Shown: in pieces, positions 19,771 through 29,753 of the stretch
Position numbering within the stretch: the stretch's first letter is position 1
Layout: every line of letters begins with the position of its first letter
Assembly (NCBI RefSeq): GCF_034344865.1
Contig: NZ_CP133774.1
Location: 2,046,001 to 2,110,000 of the forward strand
Direction: 5' to 3'
DNA: 64,000 nucleotides
From: Pseudomonas sp. 10S4
GTDB lineage: Bacteria > Pseudomonadota > Gammaproteobacteria > Pseudomonadales > Pseudomonadaceae
Position numbers and translations under genes: made by a program
Notes under the pieces: generated by a model
What the model was told of the DNA's origin: nothing
Databases searched by the model: none
The model's input: only the letters and a program-made list of their open reading frames with translations

Positions 19771-21020
19771 TCAAATCCAGGAGTGGCGAGCGGGTAGCGT
19801 GCCGTTGAGGTGGTAGGTGCCAACGGCGTAATACTTCCAGCGAACGGGGTCGTGCAGCGTGTGCACGCGGGCGTTGCGCCAGTGACGGTCGAGGTTGAAT
19901 TCGGCAAGGGTGGCGCGGCTGCCGGCCAGTTCGAAAAGCTTTTCGCTGGCCAGCAGCGAGATCTCGGTGGTCAGCACTTTGGCTTCGGCTACGGCAATCG
20001 AGGCGCGGGCAGCGGACTCGGCGGTGAGCGGCGCGGCGTTGACCTGATCGAGCACCTGCCCGGCCTTGCGCAGCAGCGCTTCAGCGGCGTGCAATTCGAT
20101 TTTCAGTTTGCCGATGTCGGCGATCACGTACAGGTCGTCGCTGGCCCGTTCGACCTTGGCGTCGATCCATGGCCGAGCGCGGGTTTTCACGAATTCGATG
20201 GCGTCGTCGATGGCGCCGCGAGCGATGCCGGCGTCGATGGCCGCTTGAATCAGTTGCGATACGGCGCCCTGGATATTCGGGCTGTCGTTGATCTTCCAGT
20301 TATCCACCACCAGCTCGGCGTCGACCCGCACGTTGTTGAGCAAAATGGTGCCGCTGGCGGTGGTGCGCTGACCGAAGCCCGACCAGTCATCGACGATGCG
20401 CAAACCCGGTGTGCCACGGCGGACGAAGGCCAGCACTTGCTTGCCGTCATCGTTCAACGCCTTGACCGCTACCCAGTGAGCGAACAGCGCACCGGTGGAA
20501 TAGAACTTCTGGCCGCTGACGACAAAACCGTCGCCGTCAGCAGTGATCCGTGCCTTGAGTTCGAGGGTGTTTTTGGTCCCGCGTTCTGGCCCGGCATTGC
20601 CGATGCGCCAGCCTTCGAGCACGCTTTTGAACAGCTGTTTTTTCTGCGATTCCGTGGCGCTGCCGAGTACCAGGTTCAGGATGCCGAACTGGTTCTGCGG
20701 GATCTGCCCGAGTGCCGGGTCGGCCGCGGAAATGATCGCGAACACCTCGGCAATAGTGACGAACGAAACCTGCGGGCCACCGTATTCGCGCGGGATGGCA
20801 ATGCTGCCCAGACCGCTGCGGGTGAATTGTTCGATTTCCGACCACGGTAGCTTGCGCTGCTGGTCACGTTTGGCGGCTTGCAAACGGGCGACTTGCGCCA
20901 GTTCGTGGGCAGCCTTGATGGCTTGTGCGTCGTTGCGCAAAACCTGCGCGGGCAACAACAGGGGGCGATATCCAGATCACTCTGGACGATTGCATCTGCC
21001 AGATTGGACATCAGCGCCAC
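19771..21020 (-). CDS. second SfnB-family oxidoreductase (N-terminal frameshift)
   Basis: Paralogue of the downstream gene with the same landmarks (FTRSGLGSIAIPREYGGP, DDWSGFGQRTTASGTILLNNV, DRHWRNARVHTLHDPVRWKY). The main frame opens only at a TTG at 20958. In another frame, MALMSNLADAIVQSDLDIAP starts at ATG 21020, and one added base in the G-run at 20961-20965 joins it smoothly to LLLPAQVLRNDAQ. Repaired length is about 416 residues. The AT-rich region upstream (21130-21210) likely holds the promoter of the whole sfnB-sfnB-monooxygenase unit. Confidence 0.83.
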
Positions 21021-21305
21021 TCCTTGGCTGCACGCAATGCCCTGGCGTTCTGCACTGGGGTGATTGTGTTCCGGACCATACCTACCTCACATCTCATGGA
21101 AACGCCGCAATCAATGCGGCGAACGAATAACAAGAATGTCCGGTGGTCCGGTGCATATACCCTAAGCGTGTATAAATAATTAATAAACTAACTTTTAGGA
21201 ATATGCATAGAAGGGTGTCTGTCCGTAGAGCAACAGTTGTTTGTGTAGCAACAGCGGTGGCCTGAGTTCGGCTGCGCAGCGGTCGTGAAACCTGAATACG
21301 CGCCC

Positions 21306-21400
21306 CTGTGGGAGCGGGCTTGCTCGCGAAGGCGTTGTGTCAGGCAGCATTGATGTTGGCTGATACGGCCTCTTCGCGAGCAAGCCCGCTCCCACAGGGG
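21306..21400. repeat. REP doublet (family A)
   Basis: Inverted TGTGGGAGCGGGCTTGCTCG cores with a 45-base loop, between two genes on the minus strand. Confidence 0.85.
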
Positions 21401-21414
21401 CGGCGGTATTTTTA

Positions 21415-22176
21415 CTATTTGCGGGTTTCTGCAGCCTTGAGCTGTTCTTTCAACGGCACTTTCAGGTAGGGATTGGCACAGCCGATCTTCAACATCCGCG
21501 GTGGCGCCCAGCGGGAGTTATTGCCCACGCGGTCGAGGATGCAGTAGGTCACTTCCAGGCGAAGATCTTCGCCCGCTTCGAGGATGATCGACGGCGGCAC
21601 CCAGACCTGGATCGGCTCGCCGATGTCGCCAGCCTTGAGCTTGGGCAGGTCCATGCGCACGTCGCCCCAGCGCAGGGTGATTTCGTCGTCGATGGCCATG
21701 TTCAGGTAGGGCTCGATAGTCAGCGGCACGCCGCGTTTGATCTGGTTCGGGTTGACCCCCTGGCGGCGAATGGTTTCGGGAATGTTCACTGGCGCCAGGC
21801 CCTGGTTTTCATCGCCGGACGCGGCAGGCGACAGGCCGCCCGGGCAGTCGAGCTTGATCTGCACTCGTGTCGCCAGCGATAGCGCCGGGTCTTGCCCAAC
21901 TTGCATGACACGGTAGTGGATGTGCGAGGTGCCGTTAGCGACGAAGCTCTCTGGCACTCTCAGTCGCACGGGTTGACCGACATCGTCGACAATCAGTGCT
22001 TTCGACGCTACGTAGCAGTTGTCCCAGTACAGTTCGATCAGGTCGCCTTCATCCATTCCGGGGTAGGGCGCGACGCCGATCAGCAAGTGAGCAGCCGAGG
22101 TAATGTTGATGCCGCTCTTGTGAGATTGCGCCAGGGTCGGGGCCGCAAGTTCGGGTTTGTTCGAGGTGCTTGTCAT
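21415..22176 (-). CDS. hypothetical protein with two tandem beta-sandwich-like repeats
   Basis: 253 residues, no signal peptide. Two internal repeats of about 85 residues can be aligned: residues about 30-113 (HLLIGVAPYPGMDEGDLIEL ... IKLDCPGG) and about 150-235 (PLTIEPYLNMAIDDEITLRW ... LKIGCANP). Each has an acidic loop before an ELYW/LRWG strand, a GQPVRLRVP/GEPIQVWVP strand and a late cysteine. This looks like an Ig-like fold seen in several Pseudomonas hypothetical proteins; I do not recognise a function. The stop is immediately next to a REP doublet. ATG 22176 is preceded by AAGGAGAGA. Confidence 0.75.
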   Translation of the reverse strand: MTSTSNKPELAAPTLAQSHKSGINITSAAHLLIGVAPYPGMDEGDLIELYWDNCYVASKALIVDDVGQPVRLRVPESFVANGTSHIHYRVMQVGQDPALSLATRVQIKLDCPGGLSPAASGDENQGLAPVNIPETIRRQGVNPNQIKRGVPLTIEPYLNMAIDDEITLRWGDVRMDLPKLKAGDIGEPIQVWVPPSIILEAGEDLRLEVTYCILDRVGNNSRWAPPRMLKIGCANPYLKVPLKEQLKAAETRK

Positions 22177-22670
22177 GGGGTTCTCTCCTTGAAGCCTTGC
22201 AGCGAAGTCCGTTTCTGGAAGATCAAAGGCGCGAATTGCCGAGCAATATAACGGGCCACTATTTGCCTGTTTAAATAATGATTGAACGTGATGCCTGGCG
22301 CCTGTTAGGGCTTAGATAAGAGTGCGCCGGAACAACTGTCAATAGAGGCACTTAGTTAAGCGTTGTTTATTGTGTTATTCAGAAATGTCCTACGCGCCGG
22401 AGTTAATATGCCGCAGCGTCCTGTCGAATTTTTCCGCAAATTTAGTGGGTTTCACGGGCGCGAGGCGGCGCTGCTTGGCGCAGCGTCAGCGAAGATTTTT
22501 ATGAAGATCAGGCGAAATGAGTCTGTTGCAGAACATAAATATGTAACGCACGCAGAGGCGAGGGTCGATCTATTATTTGTGGGAACTGAATAAACAAAGG
22601 CGAGGGATTTAATATGACGAAATAAATGTCACTTCCGTCCATGGAAGTTAACAAGTAGTGAAGTGATATT
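22177..22670. other. AT-rich intergenic region, no gene seen
   Basis: About 490 bases with lower GC than the surroundings. A 76-codon open frame on the plus strand (22363-22593) lacks a ribosome binding site and codon bias. The first part may contain the promoter for the two-repeat protein. Nothing else recognised. Confidence 0.5.
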
Positions 22671-23426
22671 TCAGTTGTGCGTGTTATTCAGAAACTTGCT
22701 GAGAAACTGCTTCGTCCGCTCTTCTTTCGGGTTGGCAAACAGCGCCTTGGCTTCGCCTTGCTCGACGATCACACCCTTGTCGAAAAACACCACGCGGTTC
22801 GCCACGTCACGGGCAAAGCCCATTTCGTGGGTGACGATGACCATGGTGCGATTCTCCTCGGCGAGGCTGCGGATGGTCGCCAGCACTTCGCCGACCAACT
22901 CTGGGTCGAGCGCTGAGGTGGGTTCATCGAACAGAATCACTTCCGGCTCCATCGCCAGCGCACGGGCAATCGCCACACGCTGTTGCTGACCACCGGACAG
23001 GCGTCGCGGGTAAGCGTCTTCCTTGCCTGCCAGACCGACCCTGGCCAAAAGCTTTTTGCCCAGGGCAACGGCTTCGGCGTGAGGGATTTTCTTCACCACG
23101 ATCGGGCCTTCGATGACGTTCTCAAGGGCCGTGCGGTGAGGGAACAGGTTGAAGTTCTGGAACACGAAACCGACGTGCTGGCGCAGACGTCGCACCAGAC
23201 CTTGCTGCTGGTTCAGCGGGCGGCTGCCATCGATCTCGATGTCGCCGACCTTGATCCGGCCGCTGGTGGGTTCTTCGAGGAAGTTCAGGCAGCGCAGGAA
23301 CGTGGTTTTACCCGAGCCGCTGGGCCCGATGATTGCCACGACCTCGCCTTCCTTCACTTCCAGATCGATGCCGTTGAGCACCACTTGACCCTTGAACTGC
23401 TTTGTCAGTTTTTCCACGACAATCAT
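22671..23426 (-). CDS. tcyN: cystine-type ABC transporter ATPase
   Basis: Cytoplasmic ATPase of the polar amino-acid family, 251 residues: Walker [11 protein letters not shown]-loop [12 protein letters not shown], signature LSGGQQQR, Walker [15 protein letters not shown]-loop VTHEM. Last gene of a three-gene operon with a permease 4 bases upstream. The neighbouring D-cysteine desulfhydrase matches the E. coli fliY-dcyD-yecSC layout, so cystine (and possibly diaminopimelate-like amino acids) is the likely substrate. Confidence 0.88.
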   Translation of the reverse strand: MIVVEKLTKQFKGQVVLNGIDLEVKEGEVVAIIGPSGSGKTTFLRCLNFLEEPTSGRIKVGDIEIDGSRPLNQQQGLVRRLRQHVGFVFQNFNLFPHRTALENVIEGPIVVKKIPHAEAVALGKKLLARVGLAGKEDAYPRRLSGGQQQRVAIARALAMEPEVILFDEPTSALDPELVGEVLATIRSLAEENRTMVIVTHEMGFARDVANRVVFFDKGVIVEQGEAKALFANPKEERTKQFLSKFLNNTHN

Positions 23427-23430
23427 TGGG

Positions 23431-24096
23431 TCAGGACTCCTGGTCGTGCCGATTGACCCGCTCTTCCAACTTGTTCTGCAGGTGCGACAACACCGTGGCC
23501 AGAATCCAGTAGATCAGCGCGGCGGCGAGATACATGGTGAAGACTTCGAAAGTCCGGGCGGTGATCAATTGCGCCTGACGGAACAGTTCCGGCACCTGGA
23601 TGGTGGCGGCCAGCGCGGTGTCCTTGACCAGCGAAATGAAGCTGTTGCCCAGCGGCGGCAGGGCCGTGCGCATCGCTTGCGGAATGATGGCCCGGCGCAG
23701 GGTCTGCGCGCGGGTCATGCCGATGCTGGCGGCAGCTTCCCACTGGCCACGTTCGATGGAGCTGATCGCGGCACGGAGGATTTCGCAGGCGTAGGCGGCC
23801 ATGTTCAGCGAGAAGCCGATCAGGGCGGCCGGCAGCGGATCAAGTTCGATGCCCAATTGCGGCAAGCCGTAATAGATCACGAACAGCTGCACCAGCAACG
23901 GCGTGCCGCGAAAGAACGACACGTAGATGCGGGCCAGCCAGCTTACCGATTTGAAACGCGACAGGCGCATCAACGCCAGGCCGAAGCCCATCACCAGGCC
24001 GAAGAACATCCCGCCCAGGCTCAAGATGACCGTGTAGTACGCGCCCTTCAGCAGGAAGGGCGCGGAGTCCAGTGCGAGTTGGAAAGCTTCTTCCAT
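23431..24096 (-). CDS. tcyL: cystine-type ABC transporter permease
   Basis: 221-residue HisM-type permease. It begins [20 protein letters not shown] and contains [20 protein letters not shown] and the EAA loop [33 protein letters not shown] single permease is expected to act as a homodimer, as for YecS. Its ATG overlaps the stop of the binding-protein gene (TAATG). Confidence 0.9.
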   Translation of the reverse strand: MEEAFQLALDSAPFLLKGAYYTVILSLGGMFFGLVMGFGLALMRLSRFKSVSWLARIYVSFFRGTPLLVQLFVIYYGLPQLGIELDPLPAALIGFSLNMAAYACEILRAAISSIERGQWEAAASIGMTRAQTLRRAIIPQAMRTALPPLGNSFISLVKDTALAATIQVPELFRQAQLITARTFEVFTMYLAAALIYWILATVLSHLQNKLEERVNRHDQES

Positions 24097-24896
24097 TATT
24101 TGGTGACGTCAGCTTGGAAGTATTTTTCCGAGATCTTGGCCAGTGTGCCGTCGGCACGCAGCTCGTCGAGGGCCTTGTTCACTGCAGCCAGCAGTTCTGG
24201 CTCACCTTTACGCAGGGCAATGCCGGACTCCTGGCGGGAGAATGCTTGGCCGGCAGCAACGGTTTTCGGTGCTTTCTTGGCGTATTCAAGCGCGGCCAGG
24301 CGGTCGATCAGGATGGCGTCGGTACGGCCATTGTTCAGATCTGCGAACTTGGTCGGATCATCGTCGTAGGTGCGCACGTCAGCACCCGGCACATTGGCCC
24401 GGACCCACTGTTCGTAGTTGGTGCCAAGGCCTACACCGACTTTCTTGCCGGACAGGTCAGCGGCGGTCTTGATGTTCAGCGCGGCTTCCTTGCTCTTCAG
24501 CACCAGTGCCTGAATCCCGGAGATGGTGTACGGCTCGGAGAAGTCATACTTCTTCTTGCGCTCGTCGGAGATGGTCACCTGGTTGATCACTACGTCCAGG
24601 CGCTTGGATTCCAGAGCGGCGAGGATGCCGTCCCACTTGGTTGGCTGAATCTTGGCTTTAACGCCCAACTTTTTGGCCAGGGCTTCGGAGAGCTCGACTT
24701 CGAAGCCGGCCAGTTTGCCGTCGGCGTCGACGAAACTGAACGGTGGATAAGTGCCTTCCAGGCCGACGTTGAGCACGCCTGCGTCCTTGATTTTTTGCAA
24801 TTGCTCACCGGCAACCGCTTGCCCCAACAGGCCAGCGCTCAGTGCCAGGCCCAGCGAACCGACCAGCAGGTTGCGACGTAGTGCGGAAAAATTCAT
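24096..24896 (-). CDS. tcyJ: cystine-binding periplasmic protein (FliY/TcyJ type)
   Basis: Substrate-binding protein of 266 residues: signal peptide LLVGSLGLALSAGLLGQAVAG, then the SBP_bac_3 fold with LNVGLEGTYPPFSFVDADGK, the ligand loop RLDVVINQVTISDERKKKYD and VGLGTNYEQWVR. These are close to E. coli FliY. First gene of the operon. The spacer upstream (24897-25080) is AT-rich and probably carries the promoter. Confidence 0.9.
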   Translation of the reverse strand: MNFSALRRNLLVGSLGLALSAGLLGQAVAGEQLQKIKDAGVLNVGLEGTYPPFSFVDADGKLAGFEVELSEALAKKLGVKAKIQPTKWDGILAALESKRLDVVINQVTISDERKKKYDFSEPYTISGIQALVLKSKEAALNIKTAADLSGKKVGVGLGTNYEQWVRANVPGADVRTYDDDPTKFADLNNGRTDAILIDRLAALEYAKKAPKTVAAGQAFSRQESGIALRKGEPELLAAVNKALDELRADGTLAKISEKYFQADVTK

Positions 24897-25106
24897 GACA
24901 AGCCCCTGTGTTTTCTTATGAAGACGCTTTTAGGAATGTTGGCAAAATCGGGATTTGGACGACTGCGATATCCTGCCCTAAAGCAGCTTATGCGTCTTGC
25001 GCCAAATTCGCCCGCGGCGCGACTATATGATGATGCCGTTAGATAGGAAAATACTAAATATTGAGTTTGTTATTCATTTAGGGAATATGTGGCCGATGCG
25101 ATCCCC

Positions 25107-25238
25107 GTGGCGAGGGAGCTTGCTCCCGCTCGGCTGCGCAGCAGTCGTAAACCCGTTCACTGCGTTTTAACTGAAACATCGCAGCGCAGGTTTTGGGGGC
25201 GCTTCGCACCCCAGCGGGAGCAAGCTCCCTCGCCACAG
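25107..25238. repeat. long palindromic repeat (family B)
   Basis: GTGGCGAGGGAGCTTGCTCC and its inverse flank inner arms that include CTGCGTTTTAACTGAAACAT. It takes up half of the 24897-25253 gap; the other half is an AT-rich putative promoter for the cystine operon. Confidence 0.82.
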
Positions 25239-25253
25239 GAATGCGTTATTCCG

Positions 25254-26246
25254 TTAAAGGAAGTCTTTATAGGCAAACAACGCCGGCGCCCCACCGGTGT
25301 GCAGGAAGATGATCGGACCTTCATCAAACCGCCCGCGCCCAATGCCATCCAGCAACCCGGCCATGGCCTTGCCGGTGTACACCGGATCCAGCAGCAACCC
25401 TTCCTGACTCGCCAGCAGTTTCACCGCCGACAGCGTCCCGGCATTCGGCTCGCCGTAACGCGGGCCAAAGTATTCATCCCACAGTTCAACCTTGAAACTC
25501 GCCGGCAGGCCCACACCCAGCAGCTCGGCGGTGCGCTCGGCCAGACCCTGAACCTTCGGCCGCTGATCTTCCTCGCTACGGGAAACGGTCACGCCAATCA
25601 CTGGCAGATCCGGCAGTACTTCGCTCAAGGCCAGCGCCAGACCGCTGTGGGTCCCGGCACTGCCCGACGCCAGAACCACGGCTGCGAATTGCAGGCCGGT
25701 GTCCTTAATCTGTTCAGCCAGTTCCAGCCCGGCGCGCACGTAACCCAAGGCGCCCAAGGCGTTAGAGCCGCCAATCGGCACCAGATACGGTTTCTTGCCG
25801 TTGTTGCGCAGACGATCGGCCAGGGCTTGCAGTTGGTCGTCGGCGTTATCGAGGTTCTCCACCAACTCGACTTTGGCGTCGAACAGGTCGAGCAACAGCC
25901 GATTGCCGTTGCCGACATAGTTAGCGTCGTCGGTGCCCAGCGGGTTTTCCAGCAGCGCAACGCAGCCCAGGCCTAATTTGGCGGCGATGGCGGCAGTCTG
26001 GCGCACATGGTTGGATTGCAGCGCGCCAGCAGTGATCAACGTGTCGGCGCCCTGAGCCAGCGCATCGGCGGCCAGGTATTCGAGTTTGCGCAGCTTGTTG
26101 CCGCCCATGGCCAGTGGCGTCAGGTCATCGCGTTTGACGTAGACATCGCGGCCGAGCCAGGTCGACAGGCGTTCGAGTTTTTCCAGAGCGGTAGGGTGAC
26201 CGAGCAGGTCGAGGCGATTAAAGCGGGCAAGCTGTTGTTTGATCAT
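25254..26246 (-). CDS. dcyD: D-cysteine desulfhydrase
   Basis: PLP enzyme of the ACC deaminase/D-cysteine desulfhydrase family, 330 residues. It converts D-cysteine to pyruvate, ammonia and sulfide. The PLP lysine lies in [12 protein letters not shown] (about Lys51), followed by [22 protein letters not shown] and the phosphate-binding loop [18 protein letters not shown] 26246 ([20 protein letters not shown]) is preferred over an upstream in-frame start because all homologues begin there. It sits between the cystine importer and serine acetyltransferase, matching a cyst(e)ine-use module. Confidence 0.9.
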   Translation of the reverse strand: MIKQQLARFNRLDLLGHPTALEKLERLSTWLGRDVYVKRDDLTPLAMGGNKLRKLEYLAADALAQGADTLITAGALQSNHVRQTAAIAAKLGLGCVALLENPLGTDDANYVGNGNRLLLDLFDAKVELVENLDNADDQLQALADRLRNNGKKPYLVPIGGSNALGALGYVRAGLELAEQIKDTGLQFAAVVLASGSAGTHSGLALALSEVLPDLPVIGVTVSRSEEDQRPKVQGLAERTAELLGVGLPASFKVELWDEYFGPRYGEPNAGTLSAVKLLASQEGLLLDPVYTGKAMAGLLDGIGRGRFDEGPIIFLHTGGAPALFAYKDFL

Positions 26247-26436
26247 GGGTCCGTACTGGCGGGGGAGGATGTCAGGACTATAAGCACGGCTTTTTGCAGC
26301 GGCAACCGTCAATCGCTTATATCCGAATGTTCAGATCACAGCACTATTGGTTCTTAATTCGGCGTCGAGACCATGCCGTAGAGTAATCGCCGTCAACGCG
26401 GCCAGACAGTCCGGCCGCCCGTGAGGAGTTTTTACC

Positions 26437-27363
26437 GTGAGTGAGCGTTCCAGCCATTGGCAATTGCAGACCATCGTCAGCCAGCTGCGCACGGCGCGTG
26501 ATCAATGGCGTGCACAAAACGGCCGCGCCAGCGGCGAGCAGGGCGGTCGCGAGTTACCCTCCCGGGCGGCCATGGCGGACATTCTCGAAGCCTTGTGCGG
26601 TGCGTTGTTCCCGATGCGGTTGGGGCCGGTAGATTTGCGCGAAGAGAGTGAAGACTTCTACGTCGGCCACACCCTCGACGTGGCGCTGAACGCGTTGCTG
26701 GCCCAGGCGCGGCTTGAACTGCGTTACGCCGCGCGCCACAGCGCCCAGGCCGACACTGAGGTCGAGGACAAGACTATCCAGATCATCCAGGAGTTTGCCC
26801 TCGCCTTGCCGGGGCTGCGCAGCCTGTTGGACACCGACGTGCTGGCGGCCTATCACGGTGACCCGGCCGCCCGCAGCGTCGATGAAGTGTTGCTCTGCTA
26901 TCCGGGGATTCTGGCGGTGATTCACCATCGCCTCGCCCATCACTTGTACCGCGCCGGGTTGCCGTTGCTGGCGCGGATCAGCGCGGAAATCGCTCACTCG
27001 GCGACCGGCATCGATATTCATCCGGGCGCGCAGATCGGCCGCAGCTTCTTTATCGATCACGGGACAGGTGTAGTGATCGGCGAGACCGCGATCATCGGTG
27101 AGCGGGTGCGGATTTATCAGGCGGTAACGTTGGGTGCCAAGCGGTTCCCGGCGGACGAAGACGGCCAGTTGCAGAAGGGCCATCCGCGGCATCCGATTGT
27201 TGAGGATGATGTGGTGATCTATGCCGGGGCGACGATTCTGGGGCGGATCACCATCGGCAAGGGTTCGACCATTGGTGGCAATGTGTGGCTGACCCGGAGT
27301 GTGCCGGCGGGGTGCAACCTGACGCAGGCGAATTTGCAGCATGATGATGGGACGCAGAAGTAA
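26437..27363 (+). CDS. epsC: serine O-acetyltransferase EpsC
   Basis: 308-residue serine acetyltransferase, the first step of cysteine synthesis (serine + acetyl-CoA to O-acetylserine). The N-terminal helical domain is followed by a left-handed beta-helix with hexapeptide repeats starting ATGIDIHPGAQIGRSFFIDH, with catalytic His/Asp in FIDHGTGVVIGETAIIG, then VTLGAKRFP and HPIVEDDVVIYAGATILG. It is longer than CysE (about 270), as usual for the EpsC type. The GTG start at 26437 has GAGGAG 9 bases upstream. It is divergent from dcyD, whose promoter region it shares. Confidence 0.9.
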   Translation: MSERSSHWQLQTIVSQLRTARDQWRAQNGRASGEQGGRELPSRAAMADILEALCGALFPMRLGPVDLREESEDFYVGHTLDVALNALLAQARLELRYAARHSAQADTEVEDKTIQIIQEFALALPGLRSLLDTDVLAAYHGDPAARSVDEVLLCYPGILAVIHHRLAHHLYRAGLPLLARISAEIAHSATGIDIHPGAQIGRSFFIDHGTGVVIGETAIIGERVRIYQAVTLGAKRFPADEDGQLQKGHPRHPIVEDDVVIYAGATILGRITIGKGSTIGGNVWLTRSVPAGCNLTQANLQHDDGTQK

Positions 27364-27395
27364 GCCTCGAAATCTCCGCTGACAGATCTGGCCTC

Positions 27396-27478
27396 TTCGC
27401 GGGCAAGCCTCGCTCCTACAGGTCATGCGCCATTTTGAAAATGGCGCATGACCTGTAGGAGCGAGGCTTGCCCGCGAA
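27396..27478. repeat. 83-bp perfect palindromic REP element
   Basis: Arms 27396-27436 and 27438-27478 are exact reverse complements (41 bases each) around one central G. The outer part is the REP core TTCGCGGGCAAGCCTCGCTC; the inner part ends in GCGCCATTTT. The only fully perfect member in the window. Confidence 0.9.
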
Positions 27479-27621
27479 TGGATTCACGTCGAACGCGATA
27501 ATGGCATTTAGCTCATTTCCCACTGAACGAATCCTCCAAACCCCGCGTCATACCCTTCCTTGAGCTAGCGTAGGAAAGCGACCGCCGAGCCCTGCGATTA
27601 GTCCTTAGCACGCTATTCATG

Positions 27622-27649
27622 TTTAACTTGAACGCTCATTCAAGTTAAA
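27622..27649. promoter_or_regulatory. BetI-like operator palindrome
   Basis: TTTAACTTGAA and TTCAAGTTAAA are 11-base perfect arms around CGCTCA, about 90 bases before the betT start. The TTGAACG...TTCAA core matches the sites expected for the TetR-type choline repressor BetI. No betI gene is in the window, so control in trans is inferred. The rest of 27479-27741 holds no gene. Confidence 0.65.
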
Positions 27650-27741
27650 CCGCCGGTTTGCTGCCCGCTCACAACAGGAGGCTTGCCCTTGCCGAGTCCG
27701 TTACTGATTGCCCTGTTTCATCCCCTTGAGGTGCACCTTTC

Positions 27742-29736
27742 ATGAGTGCACCGTCCACCCCTCCCAGCGGCCAGGTCCGCATGAATCCGCCGGTGTTTTA
27801 TTTCTCGGCCGGTTTCATTCTGTTGTTCGGCATTGTCGTCATCGCCATGCCCAAACAGGCCGGTGCCTGGTTACTGGAAGCGCAAAACTGGGCGGCCAAT
27901 ACGGTCGGCTGGTACTACATGCTCGCAATGACCCTGTATCTGGTCTTCGTGGTGGTCACCGCGTTATCTGGCTATGGCAAGATCAAGCTCGGTGCCGACC
28001 ACGACGAACCCGAATTCAGTTACCTGTCCTGGGCCGGCATGCTGTTCGCCGCCGGGATCAGCATCACGCTGTTTTTCTTCTGCGTATCCGAACCGCTGAC
28101 GCACTTGTCACAACCGCCCCAAGGCACTGCCGGTACGCCGGAAGCGGCGCGGCAGGCGATGCAGATTCTGTTTCTGCACTGGGGCCTGCATGGCTGGGGC
28201 GTGTTCGCCTTCGTCGGCATGGCGCTGGCGTATTTCGCGTATCGACATAACCTGCCGCTGGCCCTGCGCTCGGCGCTGTATCCGCTGATCGGCAAGCGTA
28301 TCAACGGCCCTATCGGCTACGCGGTGGACGGCTTCGGCATCATCGCCACGGTGTTCGGCCTCGGTGCCGATATGGGCTTTGGGGTGTTGCACCTCAACTC
28401 CGGGCTCGACTACCTGTTCGGCATCGCCCATACGCATTGGATTCAGGTCGGCCTGATCACGCTGATGATGGGCGCGGCGATCACCGTTGCGGTGTCCGGC
28501 GTCGATAAAGGCGTGCGGGTCATGTCCGACATCAACATGCTGCTGGCCTGTGCGCTGCTGCTGTTCGTGTTGTTTGCCGGCCCGACTCAGCACCTGCTCA
28601 ACACCTTGATCCAGAACATCGGCGATTACCTCGGCGCGTTGCCGATGAAGAGTTTCGACCTCTATGCCTACGACAAGCCTAGCGACTGGCTGGGCGGCTG
28701 GACGGTGTTCTACTGGGCCTGGTGGATTGCATGGTCGCCGTTCGTGGGCCTGTTCATCGCGCGGATTTCCCGTGGCCGGACCATCCGCGAATTCGTCTTC
28801 GGCGTGCTGCTGATTCCGCTCGGTTTCACCCTGGCGTGGATGTCGATCTTCGGCAACAGCGCCATCGACCAAGTCCTCAACCATGGCATGAGCGCACTCG
28901 GTATGTCGGCCATCGATAACCCGTCGATGACCCTGTACCTGCTGCTGGAAACCTACCCGTGGAGCAAAACCGTCATTGCGGTGACGGTGTTTATCAGCTT
29001 CGTGTTCTTCGTGACGTCCGCCGACTCGGGCACCGTGGTGCTGTCGACGCTGTCCGCCAAGGGCGGCAACCCGGATGAAGACGGGCCGAAATGGCTGCGG
29101 GTGTTCTGGGGTGCGATGACCGCGCTGGTGACCAGTGCGCTGCTGTTTTCCGGCAGCATCGATGCGCTGAAATCAGCGGTGGTGCTGACTTCGTTGCCGT
29201 TCTCGATGATCCTGCTGCTGATGATGTGGGGGCTGCACAAAGCGTTTTATCTGGAGTCCCAGAAGCAGATCGCGCAGATGCATTCCCTGGCTCCGGTCTC
29301 CGGTTCAAAGCGTGGCGGTTGGCGTCAGCGCTTGAGTCAGGCGGTGCATTTCCCGTCGCGGGATGAGGTTTACCGCTTCCTCGAAACGACGGTGCGCCCG
29401 GCGATTGAAGAAGTGACGGCGGTGTTTGTCGAGAAGGGTTTGAACGTGGTCACTCAGCCGGATCCGGCGAATGACAGTGTCAGCCTGGAAATCGGTCATG
29501 GCGAGCAGCACCCATTCATCTACCAGGTGCAGATGCGCGGTTACTTCACGCCGTCCTTTGCCCGTGGCGGGATGGGGTCCAAGCAACTCAACAACCGTCG
29601 CTACTACCGGGCCGAAGTGCATCTGGCCGAAGGCAGTCAGGACTACGATCTGGTGGGTTACACCAAGGATCAGATCATTAACGACATCCTCGATCAGTAC
29701 GAACGGCACATGCAGTTCCTGCACCTGGTTCGTTGA
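27742..29736 (+). CDS. betT: BCCT-family choline/betaine transporter (BetT type)
   Basis: 664-residue sodium- or proton-coupled transporter for choline, betaine or carnitine in the inner membrane. Twelve TM segments are expected. Signature stretches: GADHDEPEFSYLSWAGMLFAAGISI, the tryptophan-rich FYWAWWIAWSPFVGLFIARISRGRT of TM8, and VTSADSGTVVLSTLSAKGG. A cytoplasmic C-terminal domain of about 150 residues (from about residue 515, ending YERHMQFLHLVR) is the long form typical of BetT, linked to osmotic control. The start ATG at 27742 has only a weak ribosome site. The upstream BetI-like operator supports choline. Confidence 0.88.
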   Translation: MSAPSTPPSGQVRMNPPVFYFSAGFILLFGIVVIAMPKQAGAWLLEAQNWAANTVGWYYMLAMTLYLVFVVVTALSGYGKIKLGADHDEPEFSYLSWAGMLFAAGISITLFFFCVSEPLTHLSQPPQGTAGTPEAARQAMQILFLHWGLHGWGVFAFVGMALAYFAYRHNLPLALRSALYPLIGKRINGPIGYAVDGFGIIATVFGLGADMGFGVLHLNSGLDYLFGIAHTHWIQVGLITLMMGAAITVAVSGVDKGVRVMSDINMLLACALLLFVLFAGPTQHLLNTLIQNIGDYLGALPMKSFDLYAYDKPSDWLGGWTVFYWAWWIAWSPFVGLFIARISRGRTIREFVFGVLLIPLGFTLAWMSIFGNSAIDQVLNHGMSALGMSAIDNPSMTLYLLLETYPWSKTVIAVTVFISFVFFVTSADSGTVVLSTLSAKGGNPDEDGPKWLRVFWGAMTALVTSALLFSGSIDALKSAVVLTSLPFSMILLLMMWGLHKAFYLESQKQIAQMHSLAPVSGSKRGGWRQRLSQAVHFPSRDEVYRFLETTVRPAIEEVTAVFVEKGLNVVTQPDPANDSVSLEIGHGEQHPFIYQVQMRGYFTPSFARGGMGSKQLNNRRYYRAEVHLAEGSQDYDLVGYTKDQIINDILDQYERHMQFLHLVR

Positions 29737-29753
29737 TTGGACGTCGGTGGCGC

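Noticed and set aside
22363..22593. 76-codon plus-strand frame
   Set aside because: No ribosome site, atypical codon use and no recognisable protein features.
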